Source of the DNA: Locusta migratoria
Taxonomy: Eukaryota > Arthropoda > Insecta > Orthoptera > Acrididae
Length of the DNA: 64,000 bases
Assembly (NCBI GenBank): GCA_026315105.1
Contig: CM048745.1
Location: 280,565,247-280,629,246 of the forward strand
Direction: 5' to 3'
Part shown: positions 20,018-31,194 of the stretch, piece after piece
How positions within the stretch are numbered: the stretch's first letter is position 1
How the letters are laid out: each line of letters begins with the position of its first letter
Notes under the pieces: generated by a model
The model's input: only the letters and a program-made list of their open reading frames with translations
Told to the model about the DNA's origin: nothing
The model's database searches: none
Made by a program: the position numbers and the translations under genes

Positions 20018-21423
20018 CCCTCCGTCGGGCGCAGTCGGCCTCACAGGCCAGCAAAACACTTTTTTGATTCCCGTGCTTAACAGTGGTGGCCCAGCAGCCC
20101 GCCTCTCCGTTTACTCGCGTAACTTTGGGAACCTCACAGAGTGCCCATCCGCAGGCTGCCATCGATTTCCACCCGCATCACGGGGAACTTCTTGGGCCTC
20201 ACAGGCCCTCTGCGCCCGATTACGTTATAGTTTTTAAGGTGAGATTTTTCAAGATATTTTTATTTTATTACTTCGTTTCAATGAAACTAAGTCTGTCCTC
20301 TGTGATTTTCACCGTTACCTTCGGAAAAAAAGAATACTTTGACGACCCTGGCCCTTCAGACTGAATGCGCCTGATCGAGTTCTAATTTGAGTTTTCCTTT
20401 CTTTTCCTACGTTATCAGATCCATATTTTCTGCTGAAATGTCTAGAAAAGTATATTATGCCTCTAAGCCAATGACCTTGTGCAAATAATGCGCCTCCTTG
20501 AGGACGAAACTGCTGAAGATCCAGCCGCGCTCGAAGATTTAGTCGATGAGAGAGACACCCACTCTCAGGATGAGGTAGGAGAAGGCAAGGAGGACTCAGC
20601 AACTGAACAGGAAGTTTAGGGAACAGCTCGGGAATATGTGAGGAGTTTTTATCATGGAAAGGATAAGACGACGAAGTAGTCTAAGTAGATACCTTCTACT
20701 ATTCATAGTGTGAAGAGTTACATCATTATTACACAACATCCAGTGTAAAAGATATTGCTACAAATGACCCCACCAATTGCAAAACCTTGTGTCATCAACT
20801 TCTAACTGGACAATTTAGCCTGTGTATGCTATGAATATATATGGAACGTCGATTCGGCTGCAAACTAAACTGAAAAAATTTTTACCCCACAAGGAACGGG
20901 AAAGTTCTCCCACTTTACCTCCGAAATGGCTAAAACGTCGACCGTGCATGGCTGAAACAACAGTTAGGAGGATGAAGAATCACGAATCATCAGCTTGTCA
21001 TCAACCAATCTGCTTGAGCGACGTATACGTTCTGTGCCATACCTGTGTTTCAGCTGTTGATTTGGGAGCTATAGTATCAGTTTTTGCTGCAAATGTGGCA
21101 AGAAAAGATGATTCCATGTCAGAATAGACTCCTTTAAAAATAACTTCATGACCTTTATGGATGTCCGTTCGACCATTTTTTAATGCTCTTTGTGGGAAAT
21201 TGGTAATTTTGATCACTTTAGTTTAAGGTGTATTGTGTTCAATAAATCCATTATTATGCTTTAAGTTTGCTGTAATTCCTTCCTCTAGATCCTCTTCAAG
21301 ATTAGCCAACACGCATTTTGAATTTAATTTAACATGGCAGAGCTAGTCCACAAAATATGTGGGTGGCCTCTCAGGCCGGGTGCACCTGATTTTATTTCAT
21401 CTGGAGGTGCGCCCGACGGAGGG
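20018..21423 (+). mobile_element. piggyBac element, internally deleted
   Basis: Starts CCCTCCGTCGGGCGCA and ends TGCGCCCGACGGAGGG: perfect 16-bp TIRs flanked by TTAA at 20014-20017 and 21424-21427, the diagnostic piggyBac target. Subterminal repeats GCCTCACAGGCC-like occur inside both ends. The interior has remnants of the transposase N- and C-termini only. Confidence 0.95.
20438..21127 (+). pseudogene. piggyBac transposase remnant
   Basis: ATG at 20438 gives MSRKVYYASKPMTL; after a frame change an acidic N-terminus follows (LLEDETAEDPAALEDLVDE), as in piggyBac transposases. Next comes a GKDKTTK motif near 20660, matching the conserved GKD..TKW block. The catalytic DDD core is missing, apparently deleted between about 20760 and 20830. 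The frame ending at 21127 has a C-terminal Cys-rich, RING-like zinc domain (C..., C..., CHQPICLSDVYVLCHTC) near 20945-21050. Non-functional. Confidence 0.75.
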
Positions 21424-21427
21424 TTAA

Positions 21428-21563
21428 GCTTCCGGCAAGCGCGTTTATGTCGTCACACGAACAGGCGCGTGTTTTAAAAATTTCTAACAGGCGAAATTCT
21501 CCATCACACCCCCGTCACATTTACAAGGAAACCTTCCAATCTTGGAATGAGACTCCGCGTGTC
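21428..21563. other. GC-rich host segment, part 3
   Basis: Sequence between the piggyBac TTAA and the next hAT. The last 8 bases, CGCGTGTC (21556-21563), are that hAT's target. Confidence 0.35.
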
Positions 21564-21725
21564 TAGGGTTGCCAGATATCCGGGCGCCGCCCGGAGTGCC
21601 CGTGTTTGGAATGAATTCTCCGTGTCTATGGGCCAATGACTCCCATCTCCGGGCTTGAATGTAACCTTCATCTTAACTTTTTTTTACTACTCTTTTTAAG
21701 TACTATGCTCATGAAGCGACGATCT

Positions 21726-22073
21726 ACTTCGAACTTAACGTAACTTAAACTAAGGACGAACACAACATCCATGCCCTAGGGGGCCGGCCGCGGTGGCCGA
21801 GGGGACTGAGACGCTCCAGTCACGGTCTGCACGGCCACTACGGTCGGGGGTTCGAATCCCCGCTCGGGCATGGATATTTGTGGAGTCCTTAGTTGTAGGT
21901 AGTTCATAAGTAGTTTGTAAGTTTAGGGACTGATGACCCCGTAGTTACGTCCCTTAAGCTTAACAAACATTTGAACATTTTTTGTCCTGGGGGGGGGGAT
22001 TCGAACCTCTGGCGGGAGCAGCTTCGCGCACCGTGGCAAGACGCCTCAGTGCGCTCGGCCATTCCCGGCCGGC
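21726..22073 (-). mobile_element. tRNA-derived SINE (-) interrupted by another SINE
   Basis: Left part 21726-21782 and right part 21984-22073 form one minus-strand SINE (B-box complement GATTCGAACC; head ending GGCCGGC). The plus-strand SINE 21783-21983 lies inside it, with CCTAGGGG / CCTGGGGG flanks. Confidence 0.82.
21783..21983 (+). mobile_element. tRNA-derived SINE (family A), nested
   Basis: Full-length copy, GCCGGCCGCGGTGGCCGAGG head, B-box GGTTCGAATCC and tail AACAAACATTTGAACATTTT. Confidence 0.93.
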
Positions 22074-22494
22074 ACCTCTCTAGTAATTATGAATAACTGT
22101 GTATAAATGTCAATTTCTTATTGCAACAAAAAGCTACTTTACTATTCTTCCTCTGAAAATTTTTCGTTGTTGCGTCGGTAGTAATCGGCTAGCGCATTAT
22201 TAAGCAAACAGTGTTGCGGCAACGTGTCAACTGGCGACGTCGATTATTTGTGTTCGTTCGTTCATTGTTTATCAGTTTACCGACAATTTTTGGAATACTC
22301 GGATCGTGTATGAACAGACAAGCTTACATTAAGTCAGATTAGTGAGTAATAACAGTGAAATGAAGAGACGATATCTAAGTTCGTTCCGTGGAGAAAGCTT
22401 GCAGGAAGAAAATTATAATAAAGAGTGGCAACAAAAGTTTATTAGGAATTTGGCGCTCTTCTTGGTGACCAGTTTGCGGAGCCGCAAGCGGCAA

Positions 22495-22645
22495 CTCTTC
22501 GAAGGCGCAGCTGTTGATGCGAGCAGCTTTGATGCTGCCGCCACTTCTGCTGCCACGCCGACTGAAGTGTGCCGATTGTTCATGCACAGCAACTGGCGGC
22601 CTGGCCGGTCAGCTGCGGCATGTCAAGGCCACCCCTAGCAATGTT
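22495..22645 (+). repeat. Block shared with hAT/pogo elements at 11.2 and 59.5 kb
   Basis: GCAGCTTTGATGCTGC..., CTGCTGCCACGCCGACTGA and GTGTGCCGATTGTT blocks align with 11219-11360 on the plus strand. In frame, both give SSFDA...SAATPTEVCRL. Here it lacks the CAGTAG ends seen at 11030. Confidence 0.7.
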
Positions 22646-22680
22646 CAACCGGGAGGGGGGATACTTGCTGGGGGAGATGT

Positions 22681-22681
<1 letters not shown>

Positions 22682-22735
<54 letters not shown>
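22682..22735. repeat. Poly(T) run
   Basis: A T homopolymer of about 54 bp, followed by G runs at about 22764-22774 and 22790-22799. The length suggests either a poly(A) insertion tail on the minus strand or an assembly-uncertain tract. Confidence 0.95.
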
Positions 22736-22739
<4 letters not shown>

Positions 22740-22887
22740 ATTCACGTGTAATCCTGATTTTTGGGGGGGGGGGGGTTGTTGGTCGCAGTTGGGGGGGGGT
22801 GAGTCATTGGCCAAGGGGGAGGGGGGCACGTATGGTCTCCGGGTCTGCCTCCTGCCTCGAGTTCAATCTGGCAACCCTACGCGTGTC

Positions 22888-24151
22888 AGCAGTATTCGTT
22901 AAGGGTCTCCATTCATAGAAGTTTTCAAGATCACTATACAGGAAATTCCGAGAAAAGGGGCTCTAAAGTGTTAAGCGCAGAACACATACACCTTATAATT
23001 ACACTAGCCAGCATTAAGGCGAAACAATTCTGGCAGTACCGTGCGCCATAGTTATGCACATGATAAGGTTTCTATTCTACTTGGGAGGCATTTTATTTTT
23101 ACTATTTGTTTCAGAAATCATAAGAATTCTTAGTAGATGATACGAATATTATTAGTTTCATAACGAACTTCATTTTATTCATGAAATGACGGTTGTATCT
23201 ACTTAAAAATTATTTTACAATATTACCTTTTTTCAAAAACGCGGTACTTCCCTGTGTATTCTACAATTAATGTAGGGTAGATAAAAGCGACAATTTTATT
23301 GTCATTACAATTTTATTACAAAATTACGCGGTATTGTAACCTGTCTGAGAATTATAAATATTCATTTGAAATTCGATGAACCAATTTCTTCATGATAAGG
23401 CAGAGTATAGTTGTAGTCATATTGTATGTATACAAACACGTGGACGGTCTCGAATTTTTAATAGCATTTAAAAAAAATAAGATGCATGCCACGGGTACAT
23501 TCTAACCGTGATCGAACCCGTTCATTAGCGTGTCATTTCGCTGTAACCAGTTTTGTATCTGTGTTGTCCTGCAACGTACGTGGCGCAATACCATTCGATT
23601 CGGGAAATGTTCATTGATATTGTTATGCAAGTCGCGAGCTATATTTTGTTGGATTCACATTTTCCATGGAATATAACTCACTTCGCACATGGCAGTATTT
23701 CCACGTAAATGTCTTTCTAGTTTTGTGAAACACGTAAAATTCTTATGATAAAAATTCTCTCTAATGATGCAGAGCTCATTAACATATTAATAAACAACAG
23801 AACATCAGACCGAATGCACAATGACATTAGCAACAATTTCGAACAAGCAATACGCTGCCGTATGAAACAATGCGTGCAATGTTATCGAATGAGTGCATAT
23901 ATATCGAAATTGAATAGAACTGGTTGTAATCTATATTCGCATTTCACTGCCTTAAACTCTAATCGAATTTTCGTTCCTAAATTCTAATGAAGTAAATCGA
24001 TACAAATCTATTATTTCGTGAATTATCGTGACAGTAAATAATTTCGCATTTTCAGTAAAAATTGTAAAATCCGTAAAAAATTCGTGCTTTACGGAAAAGA
24101 GGTGCCTCTATGTATGGTCTCCCTCATCTGTCTTTCTCATTCCAATGTTTG
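22888..24151. other. AT-rich, no recognised gene
   Basis: I see no TE ends or protein similarity. A B-box-like GGGTTCGATC on the minus strand near 23510 may be an old SINE head but is too decayed to call. A CT microsatellite (24152-24169) directly precedes the next SINE. Confidence 0.35.
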
Positions 24152-24169
24152 CTCTCTCTCTCTCTCTCT

Positions 24170-24358
24170 GTTGGCCGAGGGGACTGCGGCGCGCCAGTCA
24201 CGGTCTGCACGGCCACTGCGGTCGGGGTTCGAATCCCCCCTCGGGCACGGATATTTGTGCCGTCCTAGTTCGTAAGTAGTTCATAAGTAGTTTGTAAGTT
24301 TAGGGACTGATGACCCCGTAGTTAAGTCCTATAGACTATACAAACATTTGAACATTTA
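24170..24358 (+). mobile_element. tRNA-derived SINE (family A)
   Basis: Nearly full copy, starting within the head (TTGGCCGAGGGGACTG), B-box GGTTCGAATCC, tail TACAAACATTTGAACATTT. Confidence 0.92.
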
Positions 24359-24374
24359 ATTTTAAAACCACTTA

Positions 24375-24516
24375 GGTCGGGGGTTCGAATCCCCCCTCGG
24401 GCATGGATATTTGTGCCGTCCTAGTTCGTAAGTAGTTCATAAGTAGTTTGTAAGTTTAGGGACTTATGACCCCGTAGTTAAGTCCCATAAGCTTAACAAA
24501 CATTTGAACATTTTTG
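24375..24516 (+). mobile_element. tRNA-derived SINE (family A), 5'-truncated
   Basis: Begins at GTCGGGGGTTCGAATCC, so the A-box half of the tRNA head is missing; body and tail are complete. It follows the previous SINE in the same orientation after about 16 bp. Confidence 0.92.
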
Positions 24517-24917
24517 AGAATTAAGGGAGACTTGCAGACAAAAATAAATAGTAACATGCAAATGTTTAACACTATATTTGATAAAAGGTCACGCCTGATG
24601 CGACAGTTTTCCGGTATCTACAGCGAAACTGTTGTGAGCGGTAGACTTCTTTTCGTTTCATCATTTTGTGTGTGTGTGTGGGGGGGGGGGGGCAGTTATT
24701 TGTTTTTATTCTTTTTTTTGTGGTTTTAGGGCGCACAACTTCTACGGTCATTAGCGCCCAGACAAAAACAGAGAGTCGCTAGATCTCAAAAAAATTGGTA
24801 ACTGCCAGTTAGAACATCAAGAAGAGACTAAAAACGAAAGATAAATGACAATTAAAAGGGTTAAATATCCTTTGATAAGTTGGCCAAGTTGATAAAACGC
24901 AAAACTCGCGCAGCTAC

Positions 24918-27900
24918 TCATGTGTCATGAGCTACAATTTCCTCCTGAGTAGACGGAAAGTGAAGAGCTACACGGAGATGATTAAAATTAACACAAGTCA
25001 GTAAAACATGTCGCACCGTCAGCAGTTCACCACAGGAGCACAGCGGTGCAGGGTCGGCGGATAGCAAGTGACGGTGGCTGAAACGGCAGTGACCGATCCG
25101 CAACCGGGCCAGGATGACCTCCTCTCGCCGAGAGGGGCGTGAGGAGGTCCTCCAAGCCGTCGGAATCGGCTTTACAGTTCGCAATTTATTGTTGTAAAGT
25201 GAAAGCCACGCACTGAGCCATGACGACACGATACTCCGGCGAAGAGCCCGTTGAACATCGTCCGATGGGATGCAAAAGGTAGTCATGCGAGGCAAAAGAG
25301 CTGCGGTCTTGGCTGCTATGTCGGCGGTCTCATTCCCGGGCACACCCACGTGGCCAGGAACCCACAGGAAAGAAATGTGACAGCTGTCATCTGCTAGCAA
25401 CTGGAGGGAGCGTTGGATCCGATACACGAGAGGATGGTTCGAGAAAGGGTCCTTAAGACTCTGCAGGGCACTAAGGGAGTCCGAAAATATGGCATAGAAA
25501 GGTTGGCGGTGGCGGCAGGTATACAAGACGGCCTGGTGGAGGGCAAGAAGCTCAGCCGTGAAATTCGAGCACCGGTCAGGGAGCTTGTATTGGAAACGGT
25601 TGTCCCCGACGACGAAGGCAGATCCGACACCGGCAGTGCTCTTGGAACCATCAGTGTAAATAAATATGGCATTATCGAACCGCGAACGGAGTTCGACACG
25701 CCTCGAGCGGTATACCAAATCCGGAGTGCTCTCCTTGGGGAGCGAACTCAGTTGAAGGTGAGTGTGAACCTGGGCTTGATGCCACGGTGGCAATGGGCTG
25801 TCGTTCAACCGAAAGGTGGAAGGAAGGGTAAAATCAAGCCGCTGTAGCAGGCGGCGAAACCGAACTCCAGGTGGAAGCAAAGCAATCGCAGACAACTGAT
25901 ATTAGCGATCGAGTGAGTCGTCAAAAAATAATCGGTAAGATGGATGGTTGGGCATCGACCGCAGGCGGCATGCATACCGACACAAGAGTATGTCACGCCA
26001 AGTGGTCAAGGGTAATACAGCAGCCTCGGCATACAGACTTTCAACAGGGCTGGTATAAAATGCACCGGTCGCCAGACGTAATCCCCGATGGTGAATAGAG
26101 TTGAGACGGCGGAGAGTCGACGGCCGTGCAGAAGAGTATACAAGGCTTCCATAGTCGAGCTTCGGCTGAACAATGGCCTGGTAAAGGTGAAGCAGGACGG
26201 TACGATCCGCTCCCCATGACGTGCCACTGAGGACACGAAGAACATTAAGGGATCGGGCACAACGGGCAGCCAGGTAGGACACGTGTGTGGACCAGCAAAG
26301 TTTCCGATCCAACATTAGCCCCAAGAATTTCGTAGTCTCCATGAAAGGGAGAGCAACAGGGCCGAGATGTAGAGAAGGTGGAAGAAATTCCTTGTATCTC
26401 CAGAAGTTTATACACACCGTTTTCTCAGTGGAGAATCGGAAGCCGTTTGCGATGCTCCAGGAATATAAACGGTCAAGACAGCGTTGAAGACAACGCTCCA
26501 AGAGACACGTCCGCTGGGCGCTGCAATAAATTGCGAAATCGTCTACGAAAAGGGATCCGGAAACGTCGGGTGAAAGGCAATCTACGATCGGATTGATTGC
26601 AATGGCAAAGAGAGCCACACTCAAGACGGAGCCCTGTGGTACCCCATTCTCCTGGCAATAGGTATCTGACAAAACAGAGCCCACCCGTACCCGGAACTTG
26701 CGATCCGCCAAAAACGCTTGAATGAAAAGAGGGAGGCGGCCCCGAAGGCCCCACGTGTGCAATGTGCGGAGAATGCCCGCTCTCCAACAGGTATCGTATG
26801 CCTTCTCCAAGTCGAAGAACACTGCTACTGTTTGACCCTTCTTTAGAAAGTTATTCATAATGAAGGTCGACAACGTAACGAGTTGATCAGCAGCAGAGCG
26901 GTGTCGACGAAAACCGCATTGGATATTAGTCAGGAGGCGGCGAGATTCGAGGAGCCAGACCAACCGAGCGTTAACCATGCGTTCCATCACCTTACAGACG
27001 CAGCTCGTCAGAGAAATGGGGCGACAACTGGAAGGAAGATGTTTGTCCTTCCCTGGTTTGGGGATGGGGACAACAATGGCTTCACGCCAACTTGTGGGAA
27101 CATGACCTTCAGTCCATATGCGATTGTAGGTACTAAGAAGAAAACACTTGCCCGCAGGAGAGAGGTTCTTCAGCATCTCAATATGGATTGAATCAGGCCC
27201 GGGAGCAGAAGATCGGGACAGGGCGAGAGCACGGTCTAGCTCCTGCATGGTGAAGGAGACATTATAATTTTCACGATTAAAAGAGTGGAAAGAAGGCGGC
27301 CGTGCCTCCTCTACCTGTTTGCGAGGGAGAAAGGCAGGGTGGTAATGGGCAGAGCCCGAAACCTCCGTAAAGAAACGGCCCAATGCGTTGGAAACATCAG
27401 CGGGATCCACGAGGACTGCGTTCTCCATGGTCAGGCCAGGAATCGGGATGCTGGATAAACGGCGTAGGCCACCCCAAACAACCGTGGAGGGAGTAAAACG
27501 GTTAAAAGAACTAGTAAAAGCAGTCCAGCAAGCTTTTTTGCTGTCGTTTATGATACGACGACATTGCGCTCTCATACGTTTATAATTTATGCAATTCTCC
27601 AAAGTTGGGTGGCGGCGGAAGGCGCGTAAAGCACGGCGCCGGGCTCTAAGCGCGTCACGGCAGGCTGCAGTCCACCAAGGAACCTGGACACGACGTGGAG
27701 AAGAGGATGTACGAGGTATGGAACGTTCGGCAGCTGTGAGAATAACCTCTGTGAGGTAGTCGACCTGACTGTCACAGTTGGGAAAATTCTGATCGTGAAA
27801 AACAGCCATGGAAGAATAAAGCCCCCAGTCGGCTTTAGAAATATTCCAACTGGTGGGACGAGAAGATAGGGAATGATGCAGGAAGTGGATGATACAAGGG

Positions 27901-28610
27901 AAATGGTCACTCGAGTACATGTCAGAAAGTGCATACCACTCAAACCGACCGGCAAGCTGAGGAGTGCATATTGCGAGGTCTATATGGGAATAAGTGTGTG
28001 TTGTGTCGGAAAGGAAGGTCGGTGCACCGGTGTTGAGGCAGACAAGATTGAGGTGTTGGAGAACGTCCACCAAAAGGGAGCCTCTCGGACAAGGTGCCGG
28101 AGAGCCCCATAGGGGGTGGTGGGCATTAAAGTCGCCTACCAACACGAAAGGTGAATGGAGCTGGTGAAGAAGGTGTAAGGTGTAAGGGCAGATGACGATG
28201 GCGAATAGATATTATAGAGAGAAAAGGTAAATGTGGATAGAGTGATGCGGACGGCGCCTGTAGGTGAGTATGCAATGAAATGGGATGGTAATAGACGTCG
28301 TCTCGAAGGAGCATCAGAACCCCTCCATGGGCTGGGATACCTTCCACGGGTGGCAGGTCAAACCGCACAGAGGTGTAGTGTGCCAGTCGGCACTATCACT
28401 TGGGCGTAACTTAGTTTCTTGGAGGCAGACTAGAAGCGGGCAATGCAATCGAAGGAGTAGTTTTAATTCCTCCCGATTGGAACGAATGCCATGAATGCCA
28501 TTGAAGGAGCGCCATGATAAAAAAGAAAAGAAGATAAAAAGGAACAAGCAGGTGGGGTCACCTCGACGGCCGCTGAGGACCGGACTTCGAGGGAGCACTG
28601 CTATCGCCAT
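24918..28610 (-). pseudogene. LINE ORF2: endonuclease, reverse transcriptase, RNase H
   Basis: Makes and inserts cDNA of the element by target-primed reverse transcription. Order on the minus strand: APE-type endonuclease (CLQETK near 28400; GGVLMLLRDD in a second frame; LVGDFNAHHPLWGS, SHIDLAI and SSDHFP from 28145), RT (FFDLEKAYD, GVPQGSVLS, catalytic FVDDF), RNase H (YTDGSKS, ELLALHQA, FSDSLSALQ, VPGHVGVPGNETAD), and C-terminal CSCGELLTVRHVLLTC zinc motif. Breaks: a frame change within about 28368-28314, a compensating one within 28145-28126, and a single in-frame TAA at 25902-25904 just before the RNase H region. Otherwise the roughly 1,230-codon frame is well kept. Start chosen at 28610, after ORF1; an upstream alternative cannot be excluded. 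Confidence 0.88.
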
Positions 28611-28825
28611 CTAGTGGCAAAGGGTCATGTTCCATTGATTCGACCGACACGTCTGCCACCTCCCGGAGTTGATCAGGAGGGGCAGCTTCCACCGCCGGTA
28701 AACGGCCGGGTGCCCGGCAGACGGAGTGTCCCGGTGAAACAATAGACGGCCGAGGCCGGCAACTGTTGGAATGCGTGACCGAAGAGTCACGCCGCGGCGG
28801 GGAAGGGGGGGGGGCGTTTTTTTTT

Positions 28826-29968
28826 TTAAGCCTTCTTAGAACCATGACGGGTTGAAGAAGCGGTTGACGATTGAGAAGTCTGAGTCTTGAGAAAATCTTC
28901 ACGGACGGGTTCTTTTCTTGAAATCCGGGCAGCAGATTTGGGTGCCCGGGATGTGTGTGAACTGGTCGACAAATTCACTGTAGAACGGGCAGAAGGGATC
29001 GGAGAGGTGGAACGAGCAATTTTCGGGCTAGCCGACCTGACGACAGTGTCACAGAACGTTAAATCGCAAGTCTGAATGCCTATCTCCTTAGTTGGTCGAG
29101 GGGAGGCGAGGACCTGGCTGAAAGTACCTGATGGGAGTACAGTGGGCTTCCTACTCGCTAATAACTTACGAGCGGCATAGGTTGAGACCTTTTCCTTCAC
29201 GCGAATCTCTTGGATGACTCGCTCTTCTTTATAAACGGGGCAGTCCCGTGAAGAAGCAGCATGGTCACACATGCAATTAATGCAGCGAGGGGATGGAGGT
29301 AGACATTCACCCTCATGAGCGTCTCTGCCACAGGTGGCGCACTTGGCTGCATTTGGACAAGATTTACTGGTATGATTGTACCTTTGGCAATAGAAGCAGC
29401 GTGTAGGATTTGGTATGTACGGGCGAACGGAAATGACTTTGTAGCCCGCTTTCACTTTAGATGGTAGGTCAACCCTGTCAAAAGTTAAGAAGACAGTACG
29501 GGTCGGCACGAGGTCATTGTTAACCTTTTTCATCACGCAATGAACAGCCGTGACTCCCTGATCGGACATATAGTTCAATATCTCCTCATCCGATAACCCA
29601 TCCAGCGATCTAGAGAACACTACCCCCCGCGAAGAATTGAGGGTGCGGTGAGCCTCCACTTTCACAGGGAAAGTATGTACAAGTGTAGCTCGAAGTAACT
29701 TCTGCGCCTGGAATGCATTCTCTATTTCGAGTAACAAGGTCCTGTTGCGCTGCCTGGAGCAGGTCTTCAAGGAACCTGCGATCGCATCGACACCCTTCTG
29801 AATGATAAACGGATTGACTGCAGAAAAATCCTTATCGTCAGTACGTGATATCACCAGGAACTTAGGAATATTAGGCAATACTTTCTGTGGCTGAGAATCA
29901 TCATGCTTCCGCTTATGGGTCAAGAGTATAGATGATTTGGGAGGTTTCATAGCGGAGGTGTCCCCCAT
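28826..29968 (-). CDS. LINE ORF1 gag-like nucleic-acid-binding protein
   Basis: An uninterrupted 380-residue frame. Residues about 45-185 form the region preceding the knuckles, as in insect I/R1/jockey-type ORF1 proteins. Three zinc knuckles follow: CFYCQRYNHTSKSC (191-204, CX2CX4HX4C), CATCGRDAHEGEC (210-222) and a Cys/His-rich third (229-243). A basic, Ser/Thr-rich tail ends the protein. The family role is to bind element RNA and form the ribonucleoprotein used in retrotransposition. The start fits the first Met after the GC-rich 5' UTR. ORF2 begins about 215 bp downstream of its stop. Intact coding suggests a relatively young insertion. Confidence 0.85.
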   Translation of the reverse strand: MGDTSAMKPPKSSILLTHKRKHDDSQPQKVLPNIPKFLVISRTDDKDFSAVNPFIIQKGVDAIAGSLKTCSRQRNRTLLLEIENAFQAQKLLRATLVHTFPVKVEAHRTLNSSRGVVFSRSLDGLSDEEILNYMSDQGVTAVHCVMKKVNNDLVPTRTVFLTFDRVDLPSKVKAGYKVISVRPYIPNPTRCFYCQRYNHTSKSCPNAAKCATCGRDAHEGECLPPSPRCINCMCDHAASSRDCPVYKEERVIQEIRVKEKVSTYAARKLLASRKPTVLPSGTFSQVLASPRPTKEIGIQTCDLTFCDTVVRSASPKIARSTSPIPSARSTVNLSTSSHTSRAPKSAARISRKEPVREDFLKTQTSQSSTASSTRHGSKKA

Positions 29969-30604
29969 GATTACCGGCGTCTCCGATGGCGCGCTCCTTC
30001 CTTGTGGGGGCCCTCACTGAGGGCGCACCCGCCTTAGGTGGCTGTTCGCACCTCAGGTCACAGCTCCCGAGAACGGACGGAGGGACCAGTCGGCATGTTC
30101 GGAAGGTATCAGCTTGGGTAATCACCCCTCCCTGGGCCCGGCCTTTAGTGGGGGGTACGTACATGCCCTACATGTCTACCCGGGGCGGGGAGTTACGCCT
30201 TACCCCGTCACCGGCTACGCAGAGCGTGGGTCGACCTTCAGACACACACAGGGAGGAAAGAAAGGAGGAAGGAGAAAAAGGGATGAAGGAGGAAGAATCT
30301 CAAACGCTGAGGCGGAGATTAAAGGGTGAGTCGAGAACAAGGAGAAAGGAAAAAGAGGCGAAGGCTGAAGAACAGGAAAGGAAGAGGACCAAGAAGAGGA
30401 GAAGACAGAGAAAGCGAAAAAGAAACCTTGGACTGACGAAAAACGCCCGTCTCCTGGCGAAGGCACAAACCGAGGGGAAAGAGGGAAGCGGCCTGGGACG
30501 GAAGAAAGGTCGCTTCGGCTCGGGGCCCCGTGCGCGACACACGTACCCACAAAAGAGCTGTGGGACCCCTGGGGGGGTGTCAGTTAGAAAACGCTTCTTA
30601 GACG

Positions 30605-30856
30605 TCCGAAATTACATGCAAACTTTGTTTCAGATACCTAACTACTCCCATTTTCCAATAATTGACACGTAAATCTGGGTATTCTCACGCGGTGGCCTCT
30701 CATTATTTATGACGTCACATCTCCTAAGCTATGTGTCGTGCTCTTTTGTTTTTGGGCCAGGAACCTTCTTGGGCGTACGGTGAACAGTTCACCAAAGTTT
30801 CATTGCAATCGAATGAATGATTTATGAACACATAGAGGACATACAGACAAACATTC

Positions 30857-30890
<34 letters not shown>
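30605..30890 (-). mobile_element. Possible Helitron-type 5' end fragment
   Basis: On the minus strand the sequence reads (TA)n followed by AATGAATGTTTGTCTGTATG, a start seen in TATATA-headed Helitron-like repeats. The (TA)n is at 30857-30887. The fragment is cut by the LINE 5' end at 30577. No 3' CTAG end, so the call is tentative. Confidence 0.3.
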
Positions 30891-30895
<5 letters not shown>

Positions 30896-31003
30896 TAACT
30901 ACTCTTTACGATATATTTATATGGAAGGTGGGATTTTGACAGAGTGATGTACCGAACAACGATCCTTTGACATGTAGTTATGTAGTACTGACGAGTATAA
31001 TTA

Positions 31004-31194
31004 GCCGTTGCGGAGTGGCCGAGCACATTAATGCACTATGGTCCGATGCACGAAGGCGTTCCTCGTTGGGGGCTAGAATCCTCCCTCGGGCTTGAATGTT
31101 TGTGTTGTCTTTAGTACGTTAATAAGTAATTTGTATGTTTAGAGACTGATGACCTGCAGTTAAGTCCCATAAGCTTAACAAACATTTTGAGATT
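31004..31194 (+). mobile_element. tRNA-derived SINE, decayed
   Basis: Head GCCGTTGCGGAGTGGCCGAG, degraded B-box (GGCTAGAATCC), body AGAGACTGATGACC and tail AACAAACATTTTGA. Older than the other copies judging from substitutions. Confidence 0.85.

Larger units (their letters stand above)
21564..22879. mobile_element. Non-autonomous hAT-type element (TAGGGTTGCCAG family)
   Basis: Starts TAGGGTTGCCAG and ends CTGGCAACCCTA: a perfect 12-bp TIR. Exact 8-bp TSD CGCGTGTC (21556-21563, 22880-22887). It contains two nested SINEs, a block shared with the 10063 hAT (22495-22645), a long poly(T) and G runs. Confidence 0.9.
24715..30577 (-). mobile_element. Nearly full-length LINE (I-group-like) on minus strand
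   Basis: About 5.9 kb with 5' UTR (30577-29969), ORF1 (29968-28826), ORF2 (28610-24918) and a 3' UTR ending in CCCTAAAACCAC plus A-rich tail near 24715. ORF2 has endonuclease, RT, RNase H and a C-terminal CCHC-like zinc motif, an arrangement of the I group (I/Nimb and relatives). CAGTTA occurs at both flanks but a firm TSD was not established. The 5' end position is inferred from where similarity-like GC-rich UTR gives way to AT-rich DNA. Confidence 0.85.

Noticed and set aside
22514..22918. ORF with a long Phe stretch
   Set aside because: It is translated poly(T) and G runs; not a protein gene.
25413..25847. 144-codon plus-strand ORF
   Set aside because: Shadow of the minus-strand RNase H domain of LINE ORF2.
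29986..30672. 228-codon Lys/Arg/Glu-rich plus-strand ORF
   Set aside because: Antisense of the GC-rich LINE 5' UTR with purine bias; no domain.
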